Origin: Solenopsis invicta
Taxonomy: Eukaryota; Arthropoda; Insecta; Hymenoptera; Formicidae
Length of the DNA: 64,000 nucleotides
Assembly (NCBI RefSeq): GCF_016802725.1
Contig: NC_052667.1
Span: 5,670,501-5,734,500, forward strand
Direction of reading: 5' to 3'
This document shows, piece by piece, positions 25,665-39,333 of this stretch. Within the stretch, counting starts at the first letter, position 1. Every line of letters starts with the position of its first letter. The translations under genes were made by a program, and so were the position numbers. Below the pieces are notes generated by a model. It made no database searches and had not been told where the DNA came from. It saw only the letters and a list, made by a program, of their open reading frames with translations.

Positions 25665-28185
25665 ACATTACTATGTCGATTTTACGATTCATTTTCTCAT
25701 CTCATGAGAAATGTAATGCAAAATTCGGAACAATATAAAAATTCCCATATGTTCTAAAAGAAGACACTTCTTAGTTTGCATTTATGTTTCTGAATTTCTC
25801 TTTTTAGCTTTCGTTTAAGAAATGCAATTCACAAACAAAGTGGTATTGGCAACCTTCCTTTATATTAAAAAAAAACCGTATTATCTTATAAAAAATTTGC
25901 TTGTTTTTTGCAAAAAATGTACGTCCATTATTTTAATCCTCAAGCGCGTTTAATTCACGCAAAATAATTATTCGCGTAAGATCATTATTTTTTAATCGCC
26001 CCATTATTTGTTATTACATCTAGTAACACTAGGTACTAAAGTAAAGCCGATAATCTTATATGATCTCCAACTTATATCACGTAATAAAGAAGCAATTACA
26101 TTCCACATTTACGACTTCGTGTTACTCGACATATTCATCGCACGCATTCGGAACACAAATGGAGTTTACTACAATCGTGTATGCGGTTATTTTGTTGGTA
26201 AAAAGCAAAAAAAAAAAAAGATTTATGGAACTCGACGCGTTGCGCGATGAGAAGTTTCTTTCCACGCTCATATCTAGTTAGGGTTATGAAAACGTTATGC
26301 AGTTTGAACAAATATTTGGCATAAACATTTTTGCCGAGCGATGTAGCGTTTGAGAAATTGCCAGCAGCGTCACGGAGCGAAGAAATGAGCGACGTGCGCA
26401 ATATACAGCTGAAAACTCACGACCTATTTTATCGATATGCTCCGGGCAGGAAATTAAGCCAATTCATGTGAGTTCGACTAATCTCGCCTGCGAGAGCTAC
26501 GTGAGAAATAATCCGAAGGCTCTATTTTCTCTTATCCGCGTACATGCGCGAACCAGTTAACACGAGCGGGAAAGAAAGTACTTTGTTTTAAGGATCTATT
26601 ACACGGTCTAGCTTACACGCCATTACACGCTATGTTTTACACGGCCATCTCGCGAAGTAGGCGATACTTATTCACCCTGTTGCCCTGAATAACAGTACCG
26701 AAAAAAAAGATAGAAAAAAAAAACAGCGAAAGCGTGGTCGAAACAAAAGCGCACACGTAAAAATTCAATTTATTTTTCATGCTCGTAAATGAGTTTCGAA
26801 CGGCAGAGGAAACGAGTTTTTTAATGAGAGAATAGCAAACTGCCCGTCTTGATTCAAATAACTCTGTAAAGTTGCAAAATATGCGAATTGAGATCTCTAC
26901 TAAATTACGATAATTTGATTGTGATCTGACAAACAAAACTCGCGTTTCGAGAGCGAAGCGAAGGTATCTCATAATTTATAAACAACGTGCGACGTGTGAG
27001 AAAGAAGTCGGATAAGTAAGTGCATTATTACGTTACGTAACGTTCGCAATCAAAGTTTTATGACGACAATGAAACAGTTCCCCTTCCCCATATCTCGCAA
27101 GGGACACTGACGTTTTCATTACTCCGTGTACCTTATCAAGCAAATATAAGGCGTACGGTACATTATAACGATTCAATATCAAGGAATCTCATTAACCACC
27201 GAGTTTATGCTCTGACAGCTAATTACCATCGGTGTAACGGTGCAGCTGTGCAGTTCGATTATCACCGACGTCGGAGAAGCGGTCCCGCTTTATCGTAGCC
27301 CCGCCAAGAGAAGTCCTCTCACCGCTCGGTGAGTATCGGTCGTACGCGGGCAATAAATCCCCCAGAGCAAAAGGAACCTTTTGTCCGCTTTGCGCCGCGA
27401 TGCCGGGCCGGAAGACGCAGATTTTTCTGCTACGTCTGGCGGTTCCTCCTACCCCTTTTCTCTACCTCGCTCGCTCCTCCTCTTCCTCCTCGCACTTTCT
27501 CTCCCCTTTTCTCTCCGCTAATGGCGAGCCATAATCATTAAATTGCACTTTCATTGGTCAGTGGCGACAGGGAACCAAGGAAACGTCAACGATAAAACCG
27601 AACAACGGACGATAAAAGCTCGTCGAAATGTCTAATGACATGTCTACGAGTAATTCAATTCGTGAAATGCCGCCAGAGATTTTACGTCAGTCGGCACAAA
27701 GTAACGGACAATTAAATATAAAAATCATGCAAAGTTGTTCGCCTTCGTGTATACAAAATTTTAACCCTGCACAGGAAACATCTATATAAAATCGATCACC
27801 GTCTCTAATATTTTGAAAACATTTTAAATCAAGAAAAACTGCGTATTGTATTTCGCGGTTTTTCGTAATTTTAAACCAAAATAAAATTGAATAAAAGGTA
27901 GACGATATATATTCGCATTAAAAAAATATATTTACGCGATATTTAAATAAACAAACATGTCGTGACATTAATATTTTTTCAATAACAATAATCAATTATG
28001 GTTGTAAAATAACTGTGCTAAAAATTGTGTGTTTTTGTAAAAATTATACAAAAAAAAAACGTCATACGTCAATTTAATTGGCAATCAACCGCTTTTAAGC
28101 TGGGTAATACTGCACAAATGTAGATAAAATTGCAAGCCAGTTTACTATATTTACCTTGGAGCCACGTATAGAGGAGACATATTAA

Positions 28186-28188
<3 letters not shown>
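25665..28188. other. Non-coding stretch with a GC-richer patch
   Basis: AT-rich except for a CpG- and pyrimidine-rich patch at about 27220-27560. The ORFs 26637-26972 (minus) and 27329-27541 (plus) match nothing known. 27560-28188 is AT-rich and empty. Confidence 0.5.

Positions 28189-28216
<28 letters not shown>
28189..28216. repeat. (TC)14 microsatellite
   Basis: Uninterrupted TC run. Confidence 0.95.
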
Positions 28217-28219
<3 letters not shown>

Positions 28220-29506
28220 CATTATAATGCATATTTATACAGACTCCTCATTTATCATTAGAGCTACGTTAACTCTTCAACCAGCGGAAAATTAAGGAAA
28301 ACGCTAAGTCGATTACGGTAGAACTGCTAAAACCGATTTCACCATAATAACGTAAGTGCTGCAAGGGCGTGAAACCAACCGCCCGTCCTTATCGCTCACA
28401 TTGGCGCGGCGCTCGATTGCGGCGGTCCTTTCCAGATCGCCGGAGAAATTTAATTCCCAAGTTCGCCGGCCCTTCTCGCGCGCGTGTCAATTACTTCAAC
28501 GAAAATCTCATTATCTTACACACCATTAATATCTGCGATAGCGAAGGGCGGCGCGGTTGTTCCCCTTTTTAATGGAAATGAATCTCGCTCGAGGGACAGG
28601 CGGAAGAATCGTCGCGGTTTGATGAACGATATCTATACGCGCAAACTAATGCATCCATTGCAGTTCAAGTATCAGTGTTATCTGAGAACTCGATACATAT
28701 GGTATATCCGAGAATCGATCGAAATATTAATACCCCCCTCCCTGCCCCGTATCTAAATGATAGATCTTTCAGCTAGGCACTCCAACGATGGTTTACGATT
28801 TGTATCGAGTGTGTTCGTAAAACGTAATAATAGAGTAACGTTTCCCGGACCACGGACAATATCGATTTTCCCTCGACGCGACGCAACGAAGGCATACGGC
28901 GAAGTGCACTCAAAATATACAGATCCATCTATGTATCCATCGTAAGTTCCGTGATGTAGGAGCGTCCAAGAATTACAGATCGCGAACTATCGACAAGAGG
29001 AGCCAATCGAGTTCCGTCCTAACTGCTTTCAAAAGGATCCTCCTCCGCAGGATGAAAAAGTTGCGCGTCAAGGGGAGTTCGTTCCATCTTCACTCGCGAG
29101 GTTCATCCCCCTATTCTTCGGACTTTTGTTGAATGATCGTATTGACCCGCCTACTACGAAAGGATAAGACTTTATAGCAGTTTTGCGACGAGGAGAATCC
29201 GATAAACTGGAAAAGATATCAATTCGAAAAAGTCCTGCAAACATTATGTTTATCTTCAGCTTAAAATCCGACACACAATGTACTACGATGGAACGCATTC
29301 GCATCGTGTACGTCAAGCTTCTGCTGAAATCATGAGGCATGTATTGACAGACTGAGATATATTATAAATCGAGAGAAATTGCATAATTTAAATAGCAGCC
29401 ATGAATACTGCGCGCGTCGAGAGGGAGTTATATTCTAAATTTGTTTAATATTTGCTTTTCAAGAAATATTACTTGGAACAGCGCCAATACACTCGGGATT
29501 CTCGGG
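28217..29506. other. CpG-richer region, no recognised gene
   Basis: 28370-29340 has elevated CpG with several 60- to 90-codon ORFs on both strands. None has a recognisable motif. Confidence 0.45.
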
Positions 29507-29550
29507 ACAAAATTCATTTAAAATTATCACAAAATTCATTGAAAATTATC
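29507..29550 (+). repeat. 22-bp tandem duplication
   Basis: ACAAAATTCATT followed by AAAATTATC occurs twice head to tail (29507-29528, 29529-29550), with one T/G difference. Confidence 0.9.
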
Positions 29551-31264
29551 ATACGTATTGCTAATAATTTTTGAAAGAGTCTAATACTTCTCACTGTTAT
29601 TTTTCCCAATAAATTCTTTACAGTTTTTTTTTTCTGAGATTGGAATAAAGGGTGGAGCCCTTCAGCTGCTTGTTAACTCGTCAATTTCATTTGTTACATT
29701 GGGGAGTCCGGCTTCATGAAAGGACTGTGTTTCAAGACAAATATATGGAGCGCAGTTTTTATGGACTGAAGATTGTAATAATAAAATTACTATAAACCAA
29801 AAATCCAGTGTTGGCTCGTATTGGTATTATTGCGTTATATATTTCTAATGTAATATTTTTGTATCATGGAATTTCTATACTTTTACGTTAGAAATTACTG
29901 ACATAGTGAAATTGATGATAATCGTTTAAATTTAGACTAGCGAACTAGATTACACAACAACAACAACAACGAGATGTATCGGAAACTAAACTCGCGAAAA
30001 GAATGCAAACAAATCAAAGGGATCTTAAGTGGCTGTTCCGCGAGACAGAAAACTTTCGAGGTTGGTAAAGTCTGTTCAATCTGCACTTATTACAAAAGCC
30101 TCTCCTTTCTCGCGAAACAGCCGAGCAAAGTGCTTGTAAGGTCGCTGACAGCAAGGTGGAGCCTGAGTTTGTAATCACGAGACAACAAAAAGGAGAGTCA
30201 AGCTGGAGGGTGGAATAGTAGGAAGAAAAAGAAGCTAAGAAAAAAAAGGAAAAGGTACGAGAGAGAGAACATAACGCAGCCCTTGACTTCGTCTGACCGT
30301 CCTTCTGTTCAGTTATTATAGCTGGTCGATAACCAATTGAAAATCCGTTTAGGTTTAGCGCGAGATCCAAGGACATGTACATAATTATTACATAATCCAT
30401 AAGAGGGATGTGCTTTTAGTGTTTAAGATATACTACTAATATGTGTCGGTGTGCATTTCGTGCTCCATTTATCAAAATATTAAATGTTACCGCTCAGTTT
30501 AATTTCAAAATGCATCAAACAGTTTGTCTAATTGATTTGAAATAATTTATTAGAAAACAAAAGTAATAAAAAATCCCGTTATTCAATACTAATAAATTTG
30601 TAAAAATTGTAAAAATTGTTTTAAACATCTTCGGTGCAATAACTTACGTTCGCTCTGTTAAATATTATTGTTAAGATTTACTACATTTTGCGTTATTCTC
30701 CTTGATACCAACAATCTTCAAACCACGTTTCTTGTATTACACAATATAATTTAGCTTGTAATAGGAAACCGGTTAAGATCAAATTACATGCATTATCATG
30801 AACAATTTCATAAACTGTGTACAGATTATAACCACAATGGTATTCTCGAATCACTTTTAATGACAAAAATGAGTTGAGAGTTTGGATCATTATATCTACT
30901 AAACATAAATATTTTAAAAATTATTAAATTCTAAAATTATATATATATATATATACACACACACATCAAACCTGTGTAATTTAGAATTATACAAATAACA
31001 AAAAATATATTGATATCTAAATCTACAATATCTTGTCTGTTCACGGAATTATGCATTTAATGCAACTGTGTACATACATATCTATGAAAACCGAAAATAT
31101 ATCTTCAGAATTCATTATAATAATCGCGATTACTTTTTGACAAAGATAAGAAGAATTGTACGAATGTAGATATCGTATTCCACTGGAAATATTTCTCTTT
31201 TTTCGGCATTTAAGCTCTCGACAGCGATATAAAACTGATCGGTCGAATTCCGCATAGCAATATC
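29551..31264. other. AT-rich non-coding stretch with simple repeats
   Basis: Holds an ACA trinucleotide run (about 29954-29971) and an (AT)n(AC)n tract (about 30939-30965). The 128-codon ORF at 30014-30400 (minus) is Ser-rich and unrecognised, and a frame on the plus strand overlaps it. Confidence 0.5.
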
Positions 31265-31295
31265 TCGACTGCAACGTTCGCAATATTGCAGTCGA
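31265..31295. repeat. 10-bp inverted repeat
   Basis: TCGACTGCAA (31265-31274) and TTGCAGTCGA (31286-31295) with an 11-base spacer. Could be a paired protein-binding site or a chance hairpin. Confidence 0.5.
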
Positions 31296-31782
31296 TCTGT
31301 CGTCGCGCAGCGGCACCATAGAGAGCCGCACGAGACCGGAGCGGCAGGCAAGAAAGAACCGACAAACGTATCGGTGTCCCGAGGAAAAATCGTCACTCGC
31401 CTTTCCAATTACGGGACACTACATCACGAACAGCTTTCTACGGAGTTCCCGGAGGGACATGTGTCCTCCTTTAAGAGATCTGTATCTTCAGAGTGATCTA
31501 TACCGAGTGATCTAGCACGAGTTCGCTCGCTCGCCAGCAGTCGTCCGACTTATCTTCTTAAAGTACTTTTCAAGCTCTCACATCGTGTATCACGCGATAT
31601 TGCGTTCGTAGAAGATGCAATTTCCGCCTTCTTGTTTTCTCTATCATAGAAATTATTGTTAGATATGTATCTCGATGAAAGAGAAAAAATCACGATTTGC
31701 AAATTTACGAATGTAAATGCATTTTAAAAAAAGCAAACGATTTGTAATATGTTATGCAAAAATATTACGGAGCATTTGCTGA
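31296..31782. other. Unique stretch, nothing identified
   Basis: Moderate GC to about 31640, then AT-rich. No feature that I can support. Confidence 0.5.
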
Positions 31783-32435
31783 AATTTTATTAAACAATTC
31801 CCGAATTTTATGGGAATTTTATTCAAAATTCTAGATAAGATTAGAGAATTTTTTAAATGCAGTTGAAATAAATTTACTTTATTAATGTTCTTTTTAATCA
31901 TACAATCGAAAAGAAAAACGACATGAGTTTTAAATATTAAAAATAAAATTTTGGAAAAAATACTAATGTTGGAAAAGTACTAAAAAGAAAAAATATAAAC
32001 TAAATATGGCATATAACAATCTGTTTGCAATACATGTATGTATCTAGTTCGTTGGAAGTACAAAATTCGAATGAATACATATCAATTTTAAATGATATAC
32101 TGTTGTCTATAGTCAATAATTCTTTTATAAAAATTTGCGAGTTGTACGAAAATATACATGGATATGTATGCCATATTTATTGCTAACCAAATTTGCATTA
32201 TTAAAAAAAAATGATCAAAGAAACAATTTTGCCAGAAAAATAAAATTCAAATTAAAAATTGTCATTTACCGCTGTGTCATTGTTGTGTATTTTTTAATTA
32301 TTGAGAGTTCTTACACTTGTTTTTAAATTTAAAAATCAAATTTCAAATATATCCGCGAGTACCAATAAAATTCGATAATTTTCGAAGATAATAATGAGTT
32401 TCCTAAAAATTTTCCGGGTTTTTTCGGTAAACACT
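31783..32435 (+). repeat. Dispersed repeat E, copy 1 (long form)
   Basis: Aligns with 62455-62828 in the same orientation at both ends. Shared landmarks are TAATGTTCTTT, TTTGCATTATTAAAAAAAA, CAATTTTGCCAGAAAAA, CAATAAAATTC and TTTCCTAAAAATT. This copy carries roughly 240 extra bases between about 31925 and 32165. No termini or preserved frame found. Confidence 0.75.
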
Positions 32436-34702
32436 CTATTATTAACATAGTAATAATATTTGAAAATCAATGGTCAGTACGTTGAACAAAATTTAAAACT
32501 TTATATTAAAATCATTATAATAAAATAATTAAAATAATTATATTAAAGGATACTTTAAAAGTCTTGTAACTTATAATTTTTCGCTTTGCGACTCTCACAA
32601 ATATATACGCGCGTATTCATATTTAAAAAAATAGCATCAATTGGTAACTTTCACATTCGCAAATCTTTTTTTTATTTTAAGATATATATTTTCCTTTTAA
32701 GATGTGTATATTTTAAAGAAGCTAAATGTTGATTAATTAAAAGCTTATAAGTGACGTTCGCGCAAGTGTATCTGTAATTCGATAATCTTTCTTCTGAGAA
32801 ATATCATTCATCGACTTAAACCGTTCGCGATGTCTCGTGGCGATCGCAGCTTATCTCGCCGACAATGCATTTGGCTTAATGCGAGCGACGGAGAGGGAGA
32901 GACGTGGATTGATGTACAATTAGGATATATATGTACACGCATTAACATTGCACACACGAGACGCTTTAATTAAGTGCGCGACATACGAGCCTGCATGTAA
33001 GCATGTATGTATGTGCATACTCGCGTGATACGGGACATCGTAGAACCTCGTGCCTTTTCTTAACGAAGTCAATTCGGGTTCATCCTAGGGTCAAACGGGG
33101 ATAGGACGTGCTTTGGCGAGCATCGCAGACACGGAGCAAGATGGTCGATACGATTGATCCGTGAACCAAAGTAAGAAAGCCGCAAGAGAGTGTCCGCCGC
33201 AAGCCGCCAAACATTCGCGAAAGTTTACGCTCCCAAATGGAATTGCTATGTCGGATCGCAGACTGTCAAACTTAACAATGAACACTCTGGCAAACGATTA
33301 ATCACAAACTCGATTCCTTTTCGTTTTTCTTTTTTTGTTTTGTTCGACTGCAGAATAGTGCAGTGGCTATTAAAACAAATCAATCAGCTCGAGCGTGCGC
33401 GACTGAATTTATAATTCTAATTTTTAATAAGTATACACTTCTGCCAATGTCTTACTATTTTCCCGTATAACGCAATTAAAAACTAATAGTTGCGCTTTTG
33501 GTGCAAAATGTAATGAAACTCGACGTTACTCGGAGGAATATTTCTCAACTGAAATATCGATTCTGTTAGACGCTCTGCTAGAGAGGGACGCGCGTTTCTC
33601 ACCCATACACATCTCATAACTAATAACAGATTGCAACTCAGGAGATATGACGACCACAAAGCGAATTCCGTATCCGAATCCAGTGCGAAATCTTAATCTG
33701 TATTCGAGAGGAGGATATTGGCATCCGCGAGCGAATAGCGCTCGATAGTATCGTCATAACCCCGGAATCGTAACTAGCTGCTTTAGAGCATTCTGCGTCG
33801 AATGAGGCTGCGCCATGCATCTGGGTCGAGTATGCATGCATCCGGATCAGCGATACGTACGACGGATGCATTTAATGATAGAAATACGCGAAATGTCTGC
33901 ACGGGAGGAGGGGGGGAAGAGGAGGAGAACAAAAGTAGAAATTGAAAGAAGCACTGTAACTCGGACGGCGAGAAAGGGAGGGTCGAGAGTGTCGCGAGAC
34001 TTCACAATTGCATTTGTCCTGCCGCGCTAGATTCGAACGTAGCAGAAATTACATTTTCCCAGACAGCGACCGTTAAAGCCTCTTTAAAAGGCTTCGCTAA
34101 AATATTTTTCACGCGCGAGCACTCGCTATTAAATAAAGTACACGACGCGCTTCAAGACTGCGAATTACGTAGAGTTCTGCATTTATTCAGAAGTCTCTCA
34201 TTCGATTAAAGATCAAAAGTCTCATCTGCGATTATTATTTCTGGCCAATTTATAAATGAATAAAATCAGATCTTCTTGCAAGTTAAATGGATACAACTCG
34301 CTTTTACATCTTGCGATTATATATGATGGAACTTTTGAATGATTTTTTCAAGAAGCTAGATAACCAAAAGAAAGGACTTCGCTAACAAGGAGCAATTAAA
34401 AGATGCTTACGAAGCTATTAAAAAACCAACATAAGCATAATAAGCCCGCCGAGTGTAATAAAGCACATTAACGAGGACGCAGCCTCTCTCCCATGCAGCC
34501 CCGTAAGGACAAGGAATCTCTATCTTTCGGGAAATTCTGCCAAGGATGAATCGCGCACTAGAAAGGTTGCTTAAGGGGGATTCGACCCATAAATTCCAGC
34601 AGCTCCCTACAGGCTGGGCGGTAATTGCTCGTTTCCCTGACTGACTGGTCCCGAGGCACATGAAAACCGTCACTGACCCATTGTGGCCAGCGGACGCATA
34701 GA
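32436..34702. other. Mixed non-coding stretch
   Basis: AT-rich to about 32800, then moderate GC. Short ORFs only (77 codons or fewer, for example 33638-33871 minus), none recognised. No repeat copies found. Confidence 0.45.
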
Positions 34703-34785
34703 TTCTAACTGCATTGTGGATAATATGCACGGCTAATACGACGGCAAATACGACGCATTAACACAGTTTTGCCCGGAGGGGACGA
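34703..34785 (+). repeat. Duplicated block, copy 1
   Basis: TCTAACTGCATTGT, a spacer with AATACGAC, then GCATTAACACAGTTTTGCCC. The same ordered words occur at 35828-35928 with a longer spacer. Could be an old local duplication or repeated regulatory modules. Confidence 0.6.
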
Positions 34786-35827
34786 GCTGCAAATTACGGC
34801 CTTTGTGACGGCATCAAACAATTGCAGAATTTCATCAATCAGAAATCAGAAACAAATACGCGATACGATAAGATAACAAATGATTAAGATATCTCTTGCT
34901 TCGTAGATAAAAACTATCGTATATATTTATTCTTCTATAAATCGCAAAAGTATAATAATAAAATTTATTACAACATATCGCATGCACATTACGATAATCC
35001 AGTATGGATACGATCCATTAGAATAGAAATATTTGATCAAAGTTTTAATAATTATTTCATTACCATTTTGTTTTGCTTGGATGAAAATAAATCGATGGGA
35101 TTTACCTACGAAGTAATCTCTCAAATGTACATGTTGCATCCGCTTGGTGTTTCGACATTCGCGAATGCGCTCGGTAGTTCCATAATCCCATGAGAGTGTG
35201 TTTTTGAAATTTTTTTTTCAACTTGTGATTAAAAATATTCCACGTTCGAACGAGCGCGTTGTTCATCGTGTCACTTTTCGTTTTTTTGTTTTTCCATACG
35301 ATTTTGGCTGAACATTACCGACAATATTCGACCGGATACGGTCTCTCAGTTTGAAATATCTGAGATTTATTTAAAACATTCGGTCCATTTATTTCGGCGA
35401 GCAATTTAGACACGGAAACATAAAATGATAAAATCTTTTATTGTGATTTCGAACTTGTATGCAAACGGAAGTTTAATTGAGTTTCGGATGATATAAGTTG
35501 ATTACGTTTATCACCGCGTCGGAACTCCGGCGCATTAATAAAATTTGCATGTTAATGAGAGTCTTATAAAAAGATTAGGATGATTAAAATACGGTGAAAT
35601 TATTAAACGCCGTGCTTACTACAACACGCAGGGCAACTCTATTAAAAATGCATTTGTTAAAAAAAAGAAAGTATCAAAATGCGTTTTTTTACAGAGAATT
35701 CCTGAGATTCTCTCGCGATCGTAATCGAATACCTCCTACGACGTTATTCGCATTATTGCATTCTAGCGTGCTTTCCAAACAAATTTTTGCTATTGATTCA
35801 TCGCGGCTAATGCAGCGCGCAGCATGC
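34786..35827. other. AT-rich stretch between the duplicated blocks
   Basis: Short ORFs only (35594-35875 plus; 34927-35139 minus), none recognised. Confidence 0.45.
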
Positions 35828-35928
35828 ATCCTAACTGCATTGTACGCAATCTGCCGCGGGCAATACGACACATGATAAACATGTAGGCGAACCCTCGGTG
35901 CATTAACACAGTTTTGCCCCGCGAGAGT
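35828..35928 (+). repeat. Duplicated block, copy 2
   Basis: ATCCTAACTGCATTGT, then CAATACGACAC, then GCATTAACACAGTTTTGCCC in the same order as at 34703-34785. The 20-bp right-hand word is identical in both. Confidence 0.6.
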
Positions 35929-37936
35929 AGCCGCTCTGAATTCTCCCTCCTGTGTGTGTCAACCAACATAACATACGGCCAACTACTTTAACAGAATTCA
36001 CGTGCGACGCACTCCCGATAATAAACTGATTATCTATTGATTGTTAACGTGACTCGAATATCAATTTTCGGAGTTATTATTTCACGCGGAGAACGCAGCT
36101 ATGACCGAACAAGTTCATTATCGTTCGCATTTTTGCTCCCGTTCGCGTAATATTTCATCTCGAGAATTGTTAATCCCCCTCCGCCTACGCGACTTCACGT
36201 GGAGCATTTGTAAATCCTCTCTTAATCCATAAACCAATGGTTTAATATATAAAGTCAGAAATAGAAATGGAATAAAATAAAAAATAGAATAAAATAAAAA
36301 ATAGAATAAAATGATAATAGGCAAAGTTTAATTCCATTATACTTCCATAAACTGTTAAAAGTTGAAAATACCGATTTATCGAGAAACTATTACGGTACGG
36401 AGACTAGCGTGTGATAAAGTGACTGAAAGCAACTTATTCCAAATTGTGTGGGTATACGTATGTTTCGTATCAAAATCAATATTCTGAATAAAATAACGTA
36501 CCATTCATGAAATCTCGAAACTAGAATACTCTTCATAGAATATTTCTTTTAGCACCATCGTGAATTCTCCACCCCACGAAAGACATTTGAGACGTGCTCC
36601 ACTTCAAGATATGACTTTGAGAAATATCTTGTGCATGAAAGGGGGGCTACGCGCCAAAGCAGCTTTTACGTTCCCAATAAAAGCGACCCTTGCATGCTGC
36701 CGCGTCATCGCATTTCTCTTACTTGCTTACATGCCCGGGTGTTTTTATGCCGCCTTGACTGGATAGCTGGGACACGCGAAAAAAATCGTCAAACGCCTAC
36801 GAGAGGCAACGGCGGAGCGGCGGAAACGACGAACGGCGACAACTTCATCCAACAATGTTGCCAACGATATAATTGCATACTGCATCCAATTCACTAATGG
36901 CCCGTGCATACCGAACGACTCCTCGCTCGCTGCTTTTACGCATTCATCCGGCAACGGTTACACCATTATTAACCTAGTTCGTTACTGCGATGCCGATGAT
37001 GGATTACCCTGACTATGCCCCAGGAATGATTCATCGTTATCGACGCATTCGACATGATCTATCGAGATTAACGATCATCCATTTGGCTCTTTTGACTGTT
37101 ATTCAATGATTTTTTTATTGACGATGATCCTCGCGTCGGTATACAACGTGTCGGTGGACGCACACGGGTGAGAATGACATGAAATTTTTTTTTCATTCAA
37201 TAACATAACGCCCGAGAAAAATATAGTGAAGATAAATTCTTGAATGAATAAAATCGCGATATGGCAATAAACGATAATTATATAATACATGGAGAAAAAA
37301 TGATTGGTATTTAACTGTAATTGCGTGATAAAAATAAAAACTCCATTTTTATAGTTTTTACCACTATAACATTCATAATTGTGTTTATAGCTCTATTAAC
37401 TAGGAAAAAAATTGTACTATAAATCATAATAATTTCAAATATTAATATAAAATATAATTAAATATGAATAGTAAAACAGTAAGATGTAAATAAAAAAATA
37501 AAATTAACATTTTTATGTAGTAATAGCTATAATTTAAAAAACTAAAACAATTATAAATATATTTATAATTAACACAAAAATGAATTAAATTAGAATCATT
37601 TTTTTTTCTCTCTCAGTGTAACTAGAAACCAAAGTTTACTATTCTTATTTTCCTAGCGATGCTCTATTAACAATAAATTCTTTTTAAACTATTTGTATGC
37701 TAAATCTGTATGCTGAATAAAATAGATTTCCATTTATTTCCTTATCTCTATTTTCTCTGGTTTATCACGTTCCACTGCAAAAACGTAAATTATTTTTACA
37801 AAGTCGGAAAAAGTGCAATTTTTTTACTATGCTTTTCTATTTCTCTCATGCTATTAAAAAGATAAATAATTCCCTTTCAGTGCAACCTAAATGAATGGAG
37901 AAAGATATTTTTGAGAAGACAGCGAGCTCTCTTTCG
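35929..37936. other. Non-coding stretch with a CpG patch and AT-rich flank
   Basis: 36541-37090 is CpG-richer with unconvincing ORFs on both strands. 37091-37930 is very AT-rich. TCTCTCAGTGTAAC at 37610 resembles the end of the 25505-25664 element, but I could not find a left partner. Confidence 0.45.
36271..36320 (+). repeat. Three tandem copies of a 17-bp AT-rich unit
   Basis: AATAAAATAAAAAATAG repeats exactly at 36271 and 36288, then a 16-bp variant follows at 36305. Confidence 0.9.
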
Positions 37937-37988
37937 GTTGCAGTAAAAGGAAAACTTTTACAGTAACTCACAAGACTTTTACTGCAAC
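37937..37988. repeat. Perfect 13-bp inverted repeat with a third internal copy
   Basis: GTTGCAGTAAAAG (37937-37949) and CTTTTACTGCAAC (37976-37988) are exact reverse complements. The spacer holds CTTTTACAGTAAC, a variant of the right arm. It could be the core of a decayed inverted-repeat element. Confidence 0.75.
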
Positions 37989-39333
37989 AATTTTAAGGAA
38001 GTGTTCGCAAGTCTGTCCGTCGTCACGCGCAGCCCCGACCTTCCTTTTGCTCTCTTTTTTCCCCCTCCCTTTCTATTCCTGTGTGAATATCCACACACTC
38101 GTGTCCTGGCCTATTCAGCCAATATTCTCCAACCTCGCGCGCGCTTCCTTTATCGCCGGACCTTGACTGTAAAATACGGCCTCCCTTATTCTTCGCGCGC
38201 TTTGCACCTCCTCTATCCTCCCCCCTATTATACTTTCGTCGCTACGCGATAAGCGGAAAAACTCGCGTGATAGCGATGCATCGCAATTAATTCCGTTTCA
38301 CGTGATCGCACAATAGAGCGCAGCCGATGCATCGGCGGAAAATAAATGCGCAATTCCGATCGTTACGCAACGATCAATCGCCGTAAAACGCTTTCCGTTA
38401 ATCGGCCCGAGTAAACGACCTTTATATATGCGCGTATGAAAATTGCCATGTCACATCTACACAAATACAATATATCTCAACTAGAAATATATCCATCGTT
38501 TCCTCGCTCCAATATTATGCAGCAAATTTCTATCGCTCACAAACATCTATGTTGAAAAAAAAAAAATAATAATAATCCCAAGTAATATTAAAGACTAAAT
38601 TGTCACGTTCCTCGGATTTCAAATATTTCGATGAGAAACATGTCGCGTGTATAAATTTAATTGCGAAACGAGACAGCTTTTTATCAAATCCAAAAGTGTC
38701 CTTCGTGCGCTACGTTTTTTCGGTGTATAAAAGTTTTTACATCTAAACGTGATCGGGATAGAGCTAATCGCGTTCCCGATACGTCGCGGCCTATTGTATA
38801 TGCGCTCCTCGTAAAAAAAAAAAAAACTCGTGTCGTATCCTCGCTTTACGACGCGGGGCCCGTTTTGCATATACACGCCTTGGTTAGAACTGCGAACATC
38901 GAGCAGGCCGATATGTGGCGGTAGATACGTCCGGCGTGCGGCGACGGCGGCCTTGAGCGTATGCAAACTCACGTAAAACGAATGAAATCATCCGCATGCA
39001 ATTCCGCGTCGCGCATTCGTAAAGCGGTGTGCGGCGGCACGTGGGCGGCCATCGATTCCACCAATCTCACATATATCGCCACGGGTCGGTCTCTCCCTCT
39101 TCGTTAACGTTCGAAATTAATTGAATGGAGCTCTAATAACGGACGAGATTTATTAATCGGCCAGACTGCAGATTCGAAGCGCGGCCTAGACCGCAGATTG
39201 CACGCGACAATGTTGCGTTTTACGACTGCACGGAATGGGAGCCCGCGAGGAATGTCCTCGCGATTTTGTATTTCAAATGTATCCACTTGTCCATGATATT
39301 TCGTACAAAAATTTTATCCATTATTAAAATCTA
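37989..39333. other. CpG-rich region, no recognised gene
   Basis: CpG-rich patches with overlapping ORFs on both strands (38619-38972 minus; 38661-38924 plus). No motif identified. Confidence 0.45.
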
